Below are positions 50,059 to 58,983 of a stretch of DNA of 64,000 bases, piece by piece. Numbering within the stretch: the stretch's first letter is position 1; each line of letters begins with the position of its first letter. Source of the DNA: Corynebacterium faecale (GTDB lineage Bacteria; Actinomycetota; Actinomycetes; Mycobacteriales; Mycobacteriaceae). The stretch spans positions 1,550,001 through 1,614,000 of the forward strand of contig NZ_CP047204.1 of assembly GCF_030408735.1 (NCBI RefSeq), read 5' to 3'. The position numbers were made by a program, and so were the translations under genes. A model generated the notes under the pieces. The model saw only the letters and a program-made list of their open reading frames with translations, ran no database searches and was not told the origin of the DNA.

Positions 50059-50118
50059 TCCGGCCCTTCTAATCTCCGGATTCACCGTTGAAGCAGACCA
50101 CCATCTAGACTAAGCGGT

Positions 50119-50880
50119 ATGGTTTCAGTTCTTCTCATTCAACCCCGCCAGGGCAAAGCTGTTGTCGCTGCTGAGCATCGTGATTTTCTTCAGTCAACAG
50201 GGCTGAAGCCGGATGAACTGACCTCCCGGATCCTCGATTCCACCGATACCAGGATCGGAAGCCTCGAAGGATTCGACGGAGTGATCGTCGGCGGCAGTCC
50301 CCTCAACGTCACCAATTTTGAGTATGACGACTGGCAGCATCACGTGCACCGGGAACTTGCGGCACTGGTGTCATATCCGAAGCCCACGATGTTCGTGTGC
50401 TACGGCAACACTTTTTTAGCGCACCTCCAGGGCGGTGAGGTTGGGCGCACGCACCCGGAACCATCCGGGCCAACATCAGTCCACCTGACGGATGAAGGCA
50501 GGGTGGATGTGCTCACCCACGATCTCCCCGATACCTTCATGTCTTTCACGGGACATACCGAGAATGTGGTCACGCCCGCCCCCAGCCACCGTGTATTGGC
50601 GACCGGCCCCACCTGCCCGGTTCAGATGGTGCGCGCAAATAATCACACCTGGGCGGTGCAGTTCCATGCGGATATGGATGCGCTGGCCATGAAAAACCGC
50701 ATGGACTTCTATGCCAACTATGGTTATTTCTCACCGGAGGACTACGACAACATCATCGCCGGGTTACCCAGCGTGGATGCTGTCTACGCCAACCGGGTGC
50801 TCCGCAATTTTGTCGAGATCTGCGAAGGTGTCCGCCCCATTGATGGGATGGAGCACGCCCACCCGGCACTGACCTCTTAG
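50119..50880 (+). CDS. Class I glutamine amidotransferase-like protein
   Basis: 253 residues of the GATase1 GMP-synthase-like family. The nucleophile elbow is MFVCYGNTFLA (Cys within CYGN). The His of the triad lies in WAVQFHADMD, where the usual FHPE reads FHAD, so the third triad member is Asp rather than Glu or is displaced. FDGVIVGGSPLNV is the conserved oxyanion-strand region. It has no synthetase partner, so it may be a stand-alone peptidase/amidase of GATase fold. TAGACT 8 bases before the ATG suggests a leaderless start. The stop overlaps the convergent reductase gene by 4 bases. Confidence 0.88.
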   Translation: MVSVLLIQPRQGKAVVAAEHRDFLQSTGLKPDELTSRILDSTDTRIGSLEGFDGVIVGGSPLNVTNFEYDDWQHHVHRELAALVSYPKPTMFVCYGNTFLAHLQGGEVGRTHPEPSGPTSVHLTDEGRVDVLTHDLPDTFMSFTGHTENVVTPAPSHRVLATGPTCPVQMVRANNHTWAVQFHADMDALAMKNRMDFYANYGYFSPEDYDNIIAGLPSVDAVYANRVLRNFVEICEGVRPIDGMEHAHPALTS

Positions 50881-51542
50881 ATCTCTGAGACGGGGTCAGT
50901 TCCGTCGACGAATGGGAGGACACGGTTGTCGGGGAAGTTCTCCCTGGCGGCGAACTCCGCCATCACCTCGGCCACCAGGTGTCGGGAGGTGCTCCGTTCG
51001 CCAGCTGCCTCCTGATCATCAGCGACCACAGTGACACCCTCGACCTCATCCATGGTCAGCGCAGACGGCGCCAGGATCAGGTAATCGAGTCCGGAGGCTG
51101 CAAGGTGCTCATCGGCGGCCTTCTTCGATGCCGCATACGGGTAGAAGGAATGTGATGGGTCCACTGAGTGCTTGGTCGCGCCGATGTAGCTGACCATGAT
51201 GTAGCGGGGTGCGTCCGCACCGAGTGAGGCCGCGCCGTCGATGGAGGCGATCGCTGCATCGCGGTCGATGGCATAGGTGGCATCGGCACCCGCTTTGCCT
51301 CCGTTTCCAGCGGTCCACACCACGGTGTCGAAGGAGCGGAGGAGCTCTGCCCAGTCCCCGACCGACAATTCGGTCACATCGTGCAGCACCGGTGTGGCAC
51401 CGAGCTTTTCAATTTCGGCCTTGTGGTCAGGATTGCGGAAGAGAGAGGTGACGGTGAGGTGGGCGTCGACAAGCATGGGCGTTGCCAGCAACGCCACCTT
51501 GCCGTGGCCACCGATAATAAGAACGTTATGTGTGTCTGTCAT
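50877..51542 (-). CDS. NAD(P)-binding atypical short-chain reductase
   Basis: 221 residues of the NmrA/YwnB-like atypical SDR group. Nucleotide loop VLIIGGHGKVALL (GGxGxV) at the N-terminus; VVWTAGNGGK is the second-strand motif; YIMVSYIGATKHS and YAASKKAADEHLAASGLDYLIL contain the YxxxK-like pair. The C-terminal part ends GTDPVSEI. It is co-directional with the small membrane protein 13 bases upstream. Substrate unknown; these proteins often serve in quinone reduction or redox sensing. Confidence 0.9.
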   Translation of the reverse strand: MTDTHNVLIIGGHGKVALLATPMLVDAHLTVTSLFRNPDHKAEIEKLGATPVLHDVTELSVGDWAELLRSFDTVVWTAGNGGKAGADATYAIDRDAAIASIDGAASLGADAPRYIMVSYIGATKHSVDPSHSFYPYAASKKAADEHLAASGLDYLILAPSALTMDEVEGVTVVADDQEAAGERSTSRHLVAEVMAEFAARENFPDNRVLPFVDGTDPVSEI

Positions 51543-51555
51543 GACACCACACTAG

Positions 51556-51807
51556 TTACTTTCGGCCGAACGTCCAGTAGGCCGCCGGGCCGATGCCGTT
51601 GATGAAGCTTGCCAACACCCAGGCCCACTTGGGGCCACGGACCTTCTCCGAGGGGCGCCGGGCCAGGGAAATCCACATGCCGACCTTGGCTGCCACCTCG
51701 GCGGCGGTGAGGCCTACCAGTGGGAACCGGAGTTCGGTGGGGAGATCCAACCAATCTGCGCGGAGAGATTGACCGAGGCTGTACAGTGGCTTTTTAGTTT
51801 CGCTCAT
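51556..51807 (-). CDS. Small PLDc_N-like membrane protein
   Basis: 83 residues. The C-terminal half GPKWAWVLASFINGIGPAAYWTFGRK fits the PLDc_N pattern (W..., then GP..Y..fGR) of short membrane anchors, preceded by another hydrophobic segment LVGLTAAEVAAKVGMWISLA. ATG 51807. It precedes the reductase gene by 13 bases in an apparent two-gene unit. Function unknown. Confidence 0.75.
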   Translation of the reverse strand: MSETKKPLYSLGQSLRADWLDLPTELRFPLVGLTAAEVAAKVGMWISLARRPSEKVRGPKWAWVLASFINGIGPAAYWTFGRK

Positions 51808-51891
51808 ACCCTTGATGATATGCGGGATCAGTGCTGACCGCGATGGTTTAGCCCTGGGTTTTGTGTCGGGGCGTGTTCACCGGAAAGTCAA

Positions 51892-51919
51892 TTGGAAGCA
51901 GCTATCACGGGCGTACACT
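51892..51919 (+). promoter_or_regulatory. Promoter of the P-type ATPase gene
   Basis: TTGGAA and TACACT with a 16-base spacer, about 39 bases before the start codon. A small inverted repeat TATCC/GGATA sits between it and the ribosome site. Confidence 0.55.
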
Positions 51920-51957
51920 GAGACTTGTTATCCCTATGAGGATAGGAAAGGTGCACC

Positions 51958-54672
51958 ATGTCCACGCCGTCGAAGGTTCCAGCTCGAGCGGAGGATGCAA
52001 CACCACTCCGCACACCCCATACGCTTCCCGTGCCGGACGTTCTGCGTCACCTGGGCTCCAGTACACAGGGGTTGGAATCCTCCCGGGCAGCCGCCCTGCT
52101 GAGCTCGTTCGGTCCGAATGCGCTGCGCCGCGCCGCCCCGGAGACCATGCTCCAGCGACTGTTCCGCCAGATCAATGACCCGATGATCTATGTGCTCATC
52201 GCCGCAGCGGTTCTGACCGCGCTTCTGGGAAATTGGACGGATACCATCGTCATCTCAGCGGTGGTGATCGTGAATATGATGGTGGGTTTCATTCAGGAGG
52301 GCAAGGCCGCGGACGCACTGGCCTCCATCAAGGAGATGCTCTCCCCGGAGTCAACCGCGCTGCGCGATGGTGAGTGGACCACCATCGATGCCGCGGAGCT
52401 GGTCCCCGGTGACATAGTCCGGATCTCAGCTGGAGATCGGATCCCGGCGGACCTCCGTATCATCACCGCAACCAACCTTCAGGTGGAGGAAGCCGCCCTC
52501 ACGGGTGAATCGGAACCGGTTCTCAAACATCCCGATCCGGTGGAGGACTACGCCGGTATCGGCGACCGCACGTGCATGGCGTTCTCCTCCACCACTGCGC
52601 TGACCGGCACCGGCACGGGTGTGGTCACAGCCACCGGACACGATACGGAGATCGGGCATATCACCACCATGCTCGAGGATGTGGAAAGCGTGGACACCCC
52701 GCTGACCCGGGCGATGACCAAATTCTCCTCCACACTTGCCATCGCCTGCGTGGTCCTGGCCATCCTCATGCTGGTGGTCTCCGGTATCGTCCACGGAACG
52801 CCGATGGAACAACTCATCATGTCCGCCATCGGTTTTGCAGTCGCAGCAATTCCCGAGGGCCTGCCGGCGGTCATCGCCATCACCCTCGCCCTCGGCGTGC
52901 AGAAAATGGCCGGGCAGAAGGCCATCACCCGCCAGCTGAATTCGGTGGAAACACTGGGATCCGTGACCACCGTATGCTCCGACAAGACAGGAACCTTGAC
53001 AAAAAATGAGATGACCGTGCGGTCGCTGGTCACCCTGCAGGGATTCTACGATGTCAGCGGGAGTGGTTATGAGCCGGTGGGCACCATCTCCGTCACCAAT
53101 ACCGACGAGGAGGTAGACCCCGGGCAGTCCCCCGATGTGTATGCCCTCGCCGAGGTGGCGGCCACTGTCTGCGATGCCGAGATCCGGGAGGTCGACGGCA
53201 GGTGGCAGCTCATCGGTGAGCCCACCGACGGTGGTATCCGCACCTTCGCGCTGAAAACCGGTGTGAAACCGAGGCCCCGACAGGCGGAGATCCCCTTCGA
53301 CTCGTCCTATAAGTACATGGCCACCCTCCACGAGGCTGCCGGTGAACACCTCCTGCTGGTCAAGGGCGCACCCGACCGCCTGCTCGACCGCAGTTCCCAT
53401 CAGGGGGACGGCGAGCCCCTCGACCGGGAGTTCTGGGACAAGCGCATCGATGCGCTTGGCTCGCGTGGGCTGCGGGTGCTGGCCGCTGCACGGCGCACGC
53501 TGCCTACGCTTGTCGACGACCCAACCACCGCCACAGTGGACGAAGGTGGACTCACCTTCCTGGGTCTCTACGGCATCATGGATCCACCCAGAACCGAAGT
53601 CATCGGTGCCATCGACACCGTGCAGAAGGCAGGCGTCCGCGTCCGGATGATCACCGGCGACCATGCCTCCACGGCAAAAGCCATCGCGCGGGAGGTCGGA
53701 ATCAAAGGTGACGGGGTACTCACCGGCCAGCAGATCACCGATGCCACAGATGAGGACCTGCGTGAACTCGTCCGGGACACCGGTATCTTCGTCCGCACCA
53801 GCCCGGAGCATAAACTCCGTATCGTCCGGGCACTCCAGGCCAATGGTGAAGTGGTATCCATGACCGGTGATGGTGTCAACGATGCCCCGTCCCTCAAGCA
53901 GGCTGACGTGGGCGTGGCCATGGGCATCAAGGGCACAGAGGCCACCAAGGACGCTGCTGATATTGTGCTGGCCGATGACAACTTCGCCACCATCGCCCGC
54001 GCCATGGAGATGGGTCGCACCATCTATGACAACCTCCGCAAGGCCATTGTCTTCATGCTGCCCACCAACGGCGCCCAGGGCCTGGTGATCTTCGTAGCCA
54101 TGATGTTCGGCTGGCAGTTGCCCATCACTCCCCTACAGGTGCTGTGGATCAATCTGATCACCGCCATCACGCTGTCCCTGGCACTGTCCTTTGAACCTGC
54201 AGAACCCGACATCATGAGACGCAGGCCCCGCGACCCCAACGCAAATATCCTGGATCGCGAGGCGTTCGCCCGCATTGTCTATGTATCCCTGCTGCTGGGT
54301 GCCATGACGTTCTGGGCCTTTTCACTATCACTGGACAATGGCGCCACCCTGGAGCAGGCCCGCACCATCGCGGTGAATAGTCTCGCCGTGGGGCAGGTGT
54401 TCTACCTCCTGGTCACCCGCTTCTTCCGGGTTCGCACCCTCAGGAAGGAACTGGTTACCCGCAACCCCGTCTCCTGGCTGTGCATCGGCATCATGATGGT
54501 TCTGCAACTGGGCTTCGCCTACCTCCCCTTCATGAACGCCACCTTCGATACCTCCCCGGTGTCCCCGGAGTCCTGGCTGCTCCCATTGACGGCGGGTGTG
54601 ACCATCTTCGTGGTGGTGGAACTGGAAAAGCTCATGCGCAGACAGAGTAGCTCGGATGAGACGGTGATCTAG
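51958..54672 (+). CDS. P2-type cation-transporting ATPase
   Basis: P-type ATPase of 904 residues with an N-terminal cation-ATPase domain, ten predicted helices and all catalytic motifs: TGES (182–185), PEGLP in M4 (299–303), phosphorylated Asp342 in DKTGTLT, KGAPD nucleotide-domain motif, and GDGVND (637–642). The M6 segment NLITAITLSLALSFEP departs from the NxxTD pattern of Ca2+ pumps, so the ion (Ca2+, Mg2+, Na+ or other) is uncertain. ATG 51958 has AGGAAAGG upstream. The stop overlaps the convergent DUF1990 gene by 4 bases. Confidence 0.93.
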   Translation: MSTPSKVPARAEDATPLRTPHTLPVPDVLRHLGSSTQGLESSRAAALLSSFGPNALRRAAPETMLQRLFRQINDPMIYVLIAAAVLTALLGNWTDTIVISAVVIVNMMVGFIQEGKAADALASIKEMLSPESTALRDGEWTTIDAAELVPGDIVRISAGDRIPADLRIITATNLQVEEAALTGESEPVLKHPDPVEDYAGIGDRTCMAFSSTTALTGTGTGVVTATGHDTEIGHITTMLEDVESVDTPLTRAMTKFSSTLAIACVVLAILMLVVSGIVHGTPMEQLIMSAIGFAVAAIPEGLPAVIAITLALGVQKMAGQKAITRQLNSVETLGSVTTVCSDKTGTLTKNEMTVRSLVTLQGFYDVSGSGYEPVGTISVTNTDEEVDPGQSPDVYALAEVAATVCDAEIREVDGRWQLIGEPTDGGIRTFALKTGVKPRPRQAEIPFDSSYKYMATLHEAAGEHLLLVKGAPDRLLDRSSHQGDGEPLDREFWDKRIDALGSRGLRVLAAARRTLPTLVDDPTTATVDEGGLTFLGLYGIMDPPRTEVIGAIDTVQKAGVRVRMITGDHASTAKAIAREVGIKGDGVLTGQQITDATDEDLRELVRDTGIFVRTSPEHKLRIVRALQANGEVVSMTGDGVNDAPSLKQADVGVAMGIKGTEATKDAADIVLADDNFATIARAMEMGRTIYDNLRKAIVFMLPTNGAQGLVIFVAMMFGWQLPITPLQVLWINLITAITLSLALSFEPAEPDIMRRRPRDPNANILDREAFARIVYVSLLLGAMTFWAFSLSLDNGATLEQARTIAVNSLAVGQVFYLLVTRFFRVRTLRKELVTRNPVSWLCIGIMMVLQLGFAYLPFMNATFDTSPVSPESWLLPLTAGVTIFVVVELEKLMRRQSSSDETVI

Positions 54673-55178
54673 ATGGCAGGTGCCATTCCTTTGAGATACC
54701 TGCGGGTGATGTAGAGCTGGACCAGTCGCGCGGCAGGAGCCCCGATTCTCGCCCAGATCCACGCATGGCGCGAAAAGGCCACACACCGCCCAGTCACAGT
54801 ACCGTCGGGGGCCATCTGGATATGGAAGGCTTCCTCACCCCGTTCCACGTGCCCGGGGAGGGTTCCATACACCATGAGTGCCTCATCTTCGCCGTGGACG
54901 CGTTGCAGAATGAAACAGCGGGACCGCGTGGGGCCGATAACCAGTTCCACCCGGTTCTCCCCCAGGTCCCGCACACTCACACCCGCGTGCTCATGGGCCT
55001 GCCAGGAAAATAACCGCTCGGAGGCCTGGTCAAAACAGTCTCTGCCGTGGCCGAGGACAAGGCTGGAATCGGTGATCTTCCACCCCGCCAGTCCCAGATT
55101 GTCCGCAGTCTCCCCCTGCAGCAACTTCACGGAATGCCCCTGGAACTGCGGAGGATAGGTGAGTTCTGACGTACTCAT
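54669..55178 (-). CDS. DUF1990 family protein
   Basis: 169 residues matching DUF1990 (UPF0548): VLGHGRDCFDQASERLFSWQAHEHAG, YGTLPGHVERGEEAFHIQ, AFSRHAWIWARIGAPAARLVQ and the terminal TRRYLKGM. A small alpha/beta fold related to START-like domains; function unknown. It stands alone between convergent genes. ATG at 55178. Confidence 0.9.
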   Translation of the reverse strand: MSTSELTYPPQFQGHSVKLLQGETADNLGLAGWKITDSSLVLGHGRDCFDQASERLFSWQAHEHAGVSVRDLGENRVELVIGPTRSRCFILQRVHGEDEALMVYGTLPGHVERGEEAFHIQMAPDGTVTGRCVAFSRHAWIWARIGAPAARLVQLYITRRYLKGMAPAI

Positions 55179-55219
55179 TTAAGGGGTGTTCTCCATCCTA
55201 TGATCCAATGAACGAAACT

Positions 55220-55254
55220 CGGCCCCACCCAGTTTGGATAACTGGGTGGGGCCG
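55220..55254 (-). terminator. Strong hairpin downstream of the CsbD-like gene
   Basis: Perfect 15-bp stem CGGCCCCACCCAGTT/AACTGGGTGGGGCCG with a 5-base loop, 24 bases past the stop of the CsbD-like gene. Only a short AGTTTCG follows, so it is a probable rather than certain intrinsic terminator. Confidence 0.7.
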
Positions 55255-55277
55255 ATCTGGCGAGGTGCTCAGGAAAT

Positions 55278-55454
55278 CTAGTTTCCGGTGAGCTTATCCT
55301 TGACATCTTCGACCTTGTTCTTGGCATCGCCCTTCACCTGGTCGGCTTTGCCCTCAGCCTGAAGCTGCTCGTTGTCGGTGGCCTTGCCGGTAGCTTCCTT
55401 CGCCTTGCCGGAAGCCTTTTCAGCGGTGTTCTTAATCTTGTCGCCGAGTCCCAT
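55278..55454 (-). CDS. CsbD-like stress-response mini-protein
   Basis: 58 residues beginning MGLGDKIKNTAEKASGKAKE and ending VKDKLTGN, highly charged with regular Lys/Glu/Ala spacing, no Cys or Trp and probably natively unfolded. This is the CsbD/Asp23-associated family of small general-stress proteins. AGAGGA lies 7 bases before ATG 55454. The gene has its own hairpin downstream. Members are induced by stationary phase and stress in many bacteria; molecular role unknown. Confidence 0.88.
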   Translation of the reverse strand: MGLGDKIKNTAEKASGKAKEATGKATDNEQLQAEGKADQVKGDAKNKVEDVKDKLTGN

Positions 55455-55598
55455 GATGTGTTCCTCTCGATTGATTGCTTGAACGTACTTGCACCAGTGT
55501 ACCGATTTTCCTGGGGCGAAGTCATGGGCACCGGACCATTAATTGCACCTCTTTCACGGCGCATATCCTGAAGAACCGCTGAGGAAAGATACCTCACC

Positions 55599-55997
55599 AT
55601 GCGCACATTGATCTACGGCATGAACGTGACCTTAAGACGGTTATATCGCTGCCACCGGAGACGATATCAACTGGATCGAGCCAAGCGATGAGCTATTCCA
55701 ATGGTGGTTGGACCTGGACAGACGCAAACTCTGGGAGGCCATGAACCCTTATTGGGCCACTGCTGATCAACAACCTGGTGTCACCGCTGTGGCTGAAGGC
55801 AGTGGTCCGGTGAGCATCGGTGGCGCAGCCATGCGGGTCGGGTTAATTGATGAATACGTGCCACCACCCACCCTGTTCTGGTGGATGGTGGCACGCCCTT
55901 CTTCACCGCGCTGGGTAGTCGGGTGAATCTGGACCTGGTGGAAACTCATGTCTTCCCAAGAGGAGTTATCCTCACCAGGTACAGAGCCCCACGCTGA
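55599..55997 (+). pseudogene. Decayed RibD/dihydrofolate-reductase-like gene
   Basis: Fragments in three frames make a shortened RibD-C/DHFR-like reductase: MRTLIYGMNVTL (ATG 55599), then after a one-base loss DGYIAATGDDINWIEPSDE and LWEAMNPYWATADQQPG. A deletion then joins to VTAVAEGSGPVSIGGAAM...GLIDEYV, and after another shift ATTHPVLVDGGTPFFTALG...VILTRYRAPR ends at TGA 55995–55997. Intact relatives have about 190 residues; here about 60–70 are missing. The gene is dead. Confidence 0.8.
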
Positions 55998-56000
55998 GAT

Positions 56001-57632
56001 CTAAGCCAGTTCGACGATCTCCATGTACTGCTCATTCCAGAGGTCTTCGGTGCCGTCGGGCAGGACGATGACGCGGTCTGGTTCCAGGGCCTTGACGGCA
56101 CCCGGGTCGTGGGTGACCAGGACAACGGCTCCGGTGTAGGTACGGAGGGCGTCCAGAACCTGTTCACGGGAGATGGGGTCAAGGTTGTTGGTTGGTTCGT
56201 CGAGAAGCAGCACGTTGGCGCGGGAGGAGACCAGGGTGGCCAGGGCCAGGCGGGTCTTCTCGCCACCGGAGAGGGTGCCGGCCGGCTGGTCGAGCTGCTC
56301 GCCGGAGAACATGAAGGAACCCAGCAGGCTGCGCAGGCCCTGCTGATCGGCGTCAGCGCAAGCTTCGATGGTGTTCTGCCAGACCGATTTATCCGGGTCG
56401 ATGGTGTCGTGTTCCTGTGCGAAATAGCCGATTTTCAGGCCATAGCCGGTGACAATGCCGCCCTCGCCGTCGGTGCGTTCCACACCAGCCAGCAGTTTCA
56501 ACAGGGTGGTCTTACCGGCACCGTTGAAACCGAGGACCACTACGCGGGAGCCCTTGTCAATGGCCAGATCCACGCCGGCGAAGACTTCGAGGGAACCGTA
56601 CATCTTGGTCAGGCCCTTGGCGTTGAGCGGGGTCTTACCGCACGGTGCTGGCTCCGGGAAGACGATGTTGGCGGCACGATCGGAGGCACGGATGTCATCG
56701 AGGTTGTCGATCATGCGCTCTGCACGGGCGATCATCTGCTTGGCTGCTGCCGCCTTGGTGGCCTTGGCACCCAGGCGTGCAGCCTGGTCCTTGAGGGCAC
56801 CTGCCTTCTTCTCAGCGTTGGAACGCTCGCGACGACGACGGGCCTCATCGAGTGCACGGGCATCGACGTACTTATCAAAGCCCATGTTGTACACATCGGC
56901 TTCCGCACGCACCGCGTCCAGGTACCAGATTTTGTTACAGACGGCACCGAGGAGTTCCACGTCGTGCGAGATAATGATGAGCCCGCCCTCGTGCTTGGAC
57001 AGGAATTCGCGGAGCCAGGTGATGGAGTCGGCATCGAGGTGGTTGGTTGGTTCGTCGAGAAGCAGCGTGGTCTTGGACTTGCCGGAGCCGTTCGCGGCGG
57101 CGAACAGGATCTGTGCCAGCTCCACGCGGCGACGCTGACCACCGGAGAGGGTCTTGAGCTGCTGATCCAGGATGCGTGCCTCAAGGCCCAGGTTGTCGCA
57201 GATCTGGGCGGCTTCAGCGTCGGCCTCATAGCCACCAAGCGCTTGGAACTGCTCCTCCAGGCGGGAGTATTTACCGATCGCGGTATCCAGCTTTCCGGGA
57301 TCGGTGGTGGTTTCCATGATCTCCTGCTGGCGCTCCATGGAGGAACGCAGCTGATCAAGGCCACGTGCGGACAGGACACGGTCGCGGGCGGTCTGCTCGA
57401 TATTGCCTTCGCGGGAGTCCTGCGGGAGGTATCCAACCTCACCAGCGACGGTGACAGAACCACCGTACGGCTTGGTTTCGCCGGACAGGATACGCATCGT
57501 GGTGGTTTTTCCTGCACCATTTCTACCCACGAGACCGATGCGGTCGCCGGGCTGTACGCGAAGGAGCTGTCCTGGGGCGTCGAGGAGGGTACGAGCGCCA
57601 ACGCGCACTTCTAAATCATTGGTGACAATCAC
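56001..57632 (-). CDS. ABC-F family ATPase (ribosome-associated type)
   Basis: 543 residues with two ABC domains and no membrane part. First: Walker A GRNGAGKT, signature LSGGQ, Walker B TLLLDEPTNHLD. Second: GFNGAGKT, LSGGE, LLLDEPTNNLD. Between them a helical linker of about 80 residues (DEARRRRERSNAEKKAGALK...) corresponds to the P-site tRNA interaction motif. Both catalytic Glu residues are present. ABC-F proteins act on stalled ribosomes or give ribosome-targeted antibiotic resistance; the subtype (housekeeping or resistance) cannot be set from sequence alone. It starts at GTG 57632. Confidence 0.92.
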   Translation of the reverse strand: MIVTNDLEVRVGARTLLDAPGQLLRVQPGDRIGLVGRNGAGKTTTMRILSGETKPYGGSVTVAGEVGYLPQDSREGNIEQTARDRVLSARGLDQLRSSMERQQEIMETTTDPGKLDTAIGKYSRLEEQFQALGGYEADAEAAQICDNLGLEARILDQQLKTLSGGQRRRVELAQILFAAANGSGKSKTTLLLDEPTNHLDADSITWLREFLSKHEGGLIIISHDVELLGAVCNKIWYLDAVRAEADVYNMGFDKYVDARALDEARRRRERSNAEKKAGALKDQAARLGAKATKAAAAKQMIARAERMIDNLDDIRASDRAANIVFPEPAPCGKTPLNAKGLTKMYGSLEVFAGVDLAIDKGSRVVVLGFNGAGKTTLLKLLAGVERTDGEGGIVTGYGLKIGYFAQEHDTIDPDKSVWQNTIEACADADQQGLRSLLGSFMFSGEQLDQPAGTLSGGEKTRLALATLVSSRANVLLLDEPTNNLDPISREQVLDALRTYTGAVVLVTHDPGAVKALEPDRVIVLPDGTEDLWNEQYMEIVELA

Positions 57633-57745
57633 AACCGTTCAGTGTATCAACTACCCATGCCGGGACACCAATGATGCTTTCTTCACCCTCTGGATAGAGA
57701 CGAATTTCCTTGACTCCAAGGTCACGATTAACTGTGTTCCGACGT

Positions 57746-57961
57746 TTAACGTCGGCTCTTGATTTTCTCTTCTCGCTTCGTCGCGATGATGAGGTTGATT
57801 ACGCAGAGGTTGAAGCTGGTTCCTCCCATTGCCATCATGACCCCGATCCCTTCTTGGCTTGGCACCGGTGACGCCACACCAGCTGCAAAGAAGGTAGAAA
57901 ACCCGGTTGCTGTGCCCAGGCCTGCTGCCATCGCACCGGCCATGATCCGGGGTGAGGTCAA
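57746..57961 (-). CDS. Possible small membrane protein
   Basis: An open frame of 71 codons with hydrophobic Gly/Ala-rich helices (IMAGAMAAGLGTATGFSTFFAAGVA and GVMMAMGGTSFNLCVINLIIA, in parts) and a basic tail TKREEKIKSRR typical of a cytoplasmic end. Start candidates TTG 57961, ATG 57943 and ATG 57931; no convincing ribosome site. An 8-bp palindrome CCGACGTT-T-AACGTCGG (57738–57754) covers the stop. The helical pattern supports a real gene, but no family is recognised. Confidence 0.5.
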   Translation of the reverse strand: MTSPRIMAGAMAAGLGTATGFSTFFAAGVASPVPSQEGIGVMMAMGGTSFNLCVINLIIATKREEKIKSRR

Positions 57962-58199
57962 AGCGGCCGCCGGTCAACCACCCTGCACGGGGCCTATTCC
58001 CATTGGAGGATGCGGAATATTGTCCCTACCTCCCGGGTCACTGCTGCGCTGGAACGGGTCCCCACGACTCCCCTGAAGCCGGGAGATCATCAGGAAGGTT
58101 GGGTTGTAATGGTGCGGATGGCCTATCAGGGCTGCCGACATGGCTCACCATCGACCATGATCAGCAGCAGACAGTCCCGTGTTTGTTTAGGGTGGGGCT
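57962..58199. other. Spacer with possible coding remnant
   Basis: 238 bases between two unknown genes. A plus-strand frame contains SRVTAALERVPTTPLKPGDH, protein-like in character, but it lacks a proper start and runs into the next gene in another frame. It may be a relic of a truncated gene. Nothing else seen. Confidence 0.3.
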
Positions 58200-58946
58200 A
58201 TGAACGCGAAGCAGCGCAGAATCCGTTATCAGGCAGATCCGGGTGCCAATACGGATAGGACTGCCGACGGCCGGGATTATATGGTGTCGTATTTTCTCAA
58301 CGAGTACCAGCGCGGCAGCATGGTGATGCGCTTCGCTTCCCCACCAGGTGCGGCTGATTTGGTCAATGAACTTCAGAAGTACGGGTTATCTTCTGCACTG
58401 TTGAAGAATGTCTCCGCCACCCCGGTGGCTGATGTTAAGGACCAGGGCGCGCGTTATGCGCAGGCCCAACGCGCAACAGAGGACGCTCAGGCGCACAGCA
58501 GAAGTTTGCACAGTCCCAGTCAACAAACCCGCACTGACGCTCAGCAACGGGCCCTTAACCGCAATGCGATCCGCCAGCAGGCTTCCGAGTGGCCTTCTGG
58601 TAACCAGGGTCAGCAGCAATGGGATACCTCCCGAACCGGGAGAACATCATCCAGGAAAGGCGGTGTACTGGGTCCGCTACTGGGGATAATGGTGGTGTTC
58701 TATGGTTTCACTGCTGCGATTGCCACTGATTCCTATAATGACGGTGCCTTCGCTGCAATCGTCGATGTGCCATTTGATTCCGGTTTCGGTGACAAGGTTG
58801 AAGCCTGTGTGGATTCCCTGGAGCGCCGGGCCAGCGATGATCTGGCTATATACGGCGAGAATCCCGGCCTTTTCGAAGATCGCCCTTCTACATTCTTCCC
58901 ACATCCGGCCAATGCCGCCTTTATAACGGGGTGTCTGGTGAACTGA
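58200..58946 (+). CDS. Unknown protein with one membrane helix
   Basis: 248 residues. N-terminal soluble part (MNAKQRRIRYQADPGANTDR... with YMVSYFLNEYQRGSMVMRF), a Gln/Ser/Arg-rich low-complexity middle (about 80–155), one membrane helix VLGPLLGIMVVFYGFTAAIA (about 160–180) and a ~70-residue outer domain with two Cys that could form a disulfide (EACVDSLERR...FITGCLVN). I do not recognise the family. It lies 38 bases before the cyclase-like flavoprotein in the same direction. The composition is unlike neighbouring genes. Confidence 0.65.
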   Translation: MNAKQRRIRYQADPGANTDRTADGRDYMVSYFLNEYQRGSMVMRFASPPGAADLVNELQKYGLSSALLKNVSATPVADVKDQGARYAQAQRATEDAQAHSRSLHSPSQQTRTDAQQRALNRNAIRQQASEWPSGNQGQQQWDTSRTGRTSSRKGGVLGPLLGIMVVFYGFTAAIATDSYNDGAFAAIVDVPFDSGFGDKVEACVDSLERRASDDLAIYGENPGLFEDRPSTFFPHPANAAFITGCLVN

Positions 58947-58983
58947 GCGCGCCGCTAACTGGAGCGCACCCTAAACTAGAGGA

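Noticed and set aside
58010..58258. 82-codon plus-strand frame before the unknown membrane protein
   Set aside because: GGAGG touches the ATG, the frame runs into the next gene out of phase, and only a short stretch looks protein-like; kept as a possible relic only.
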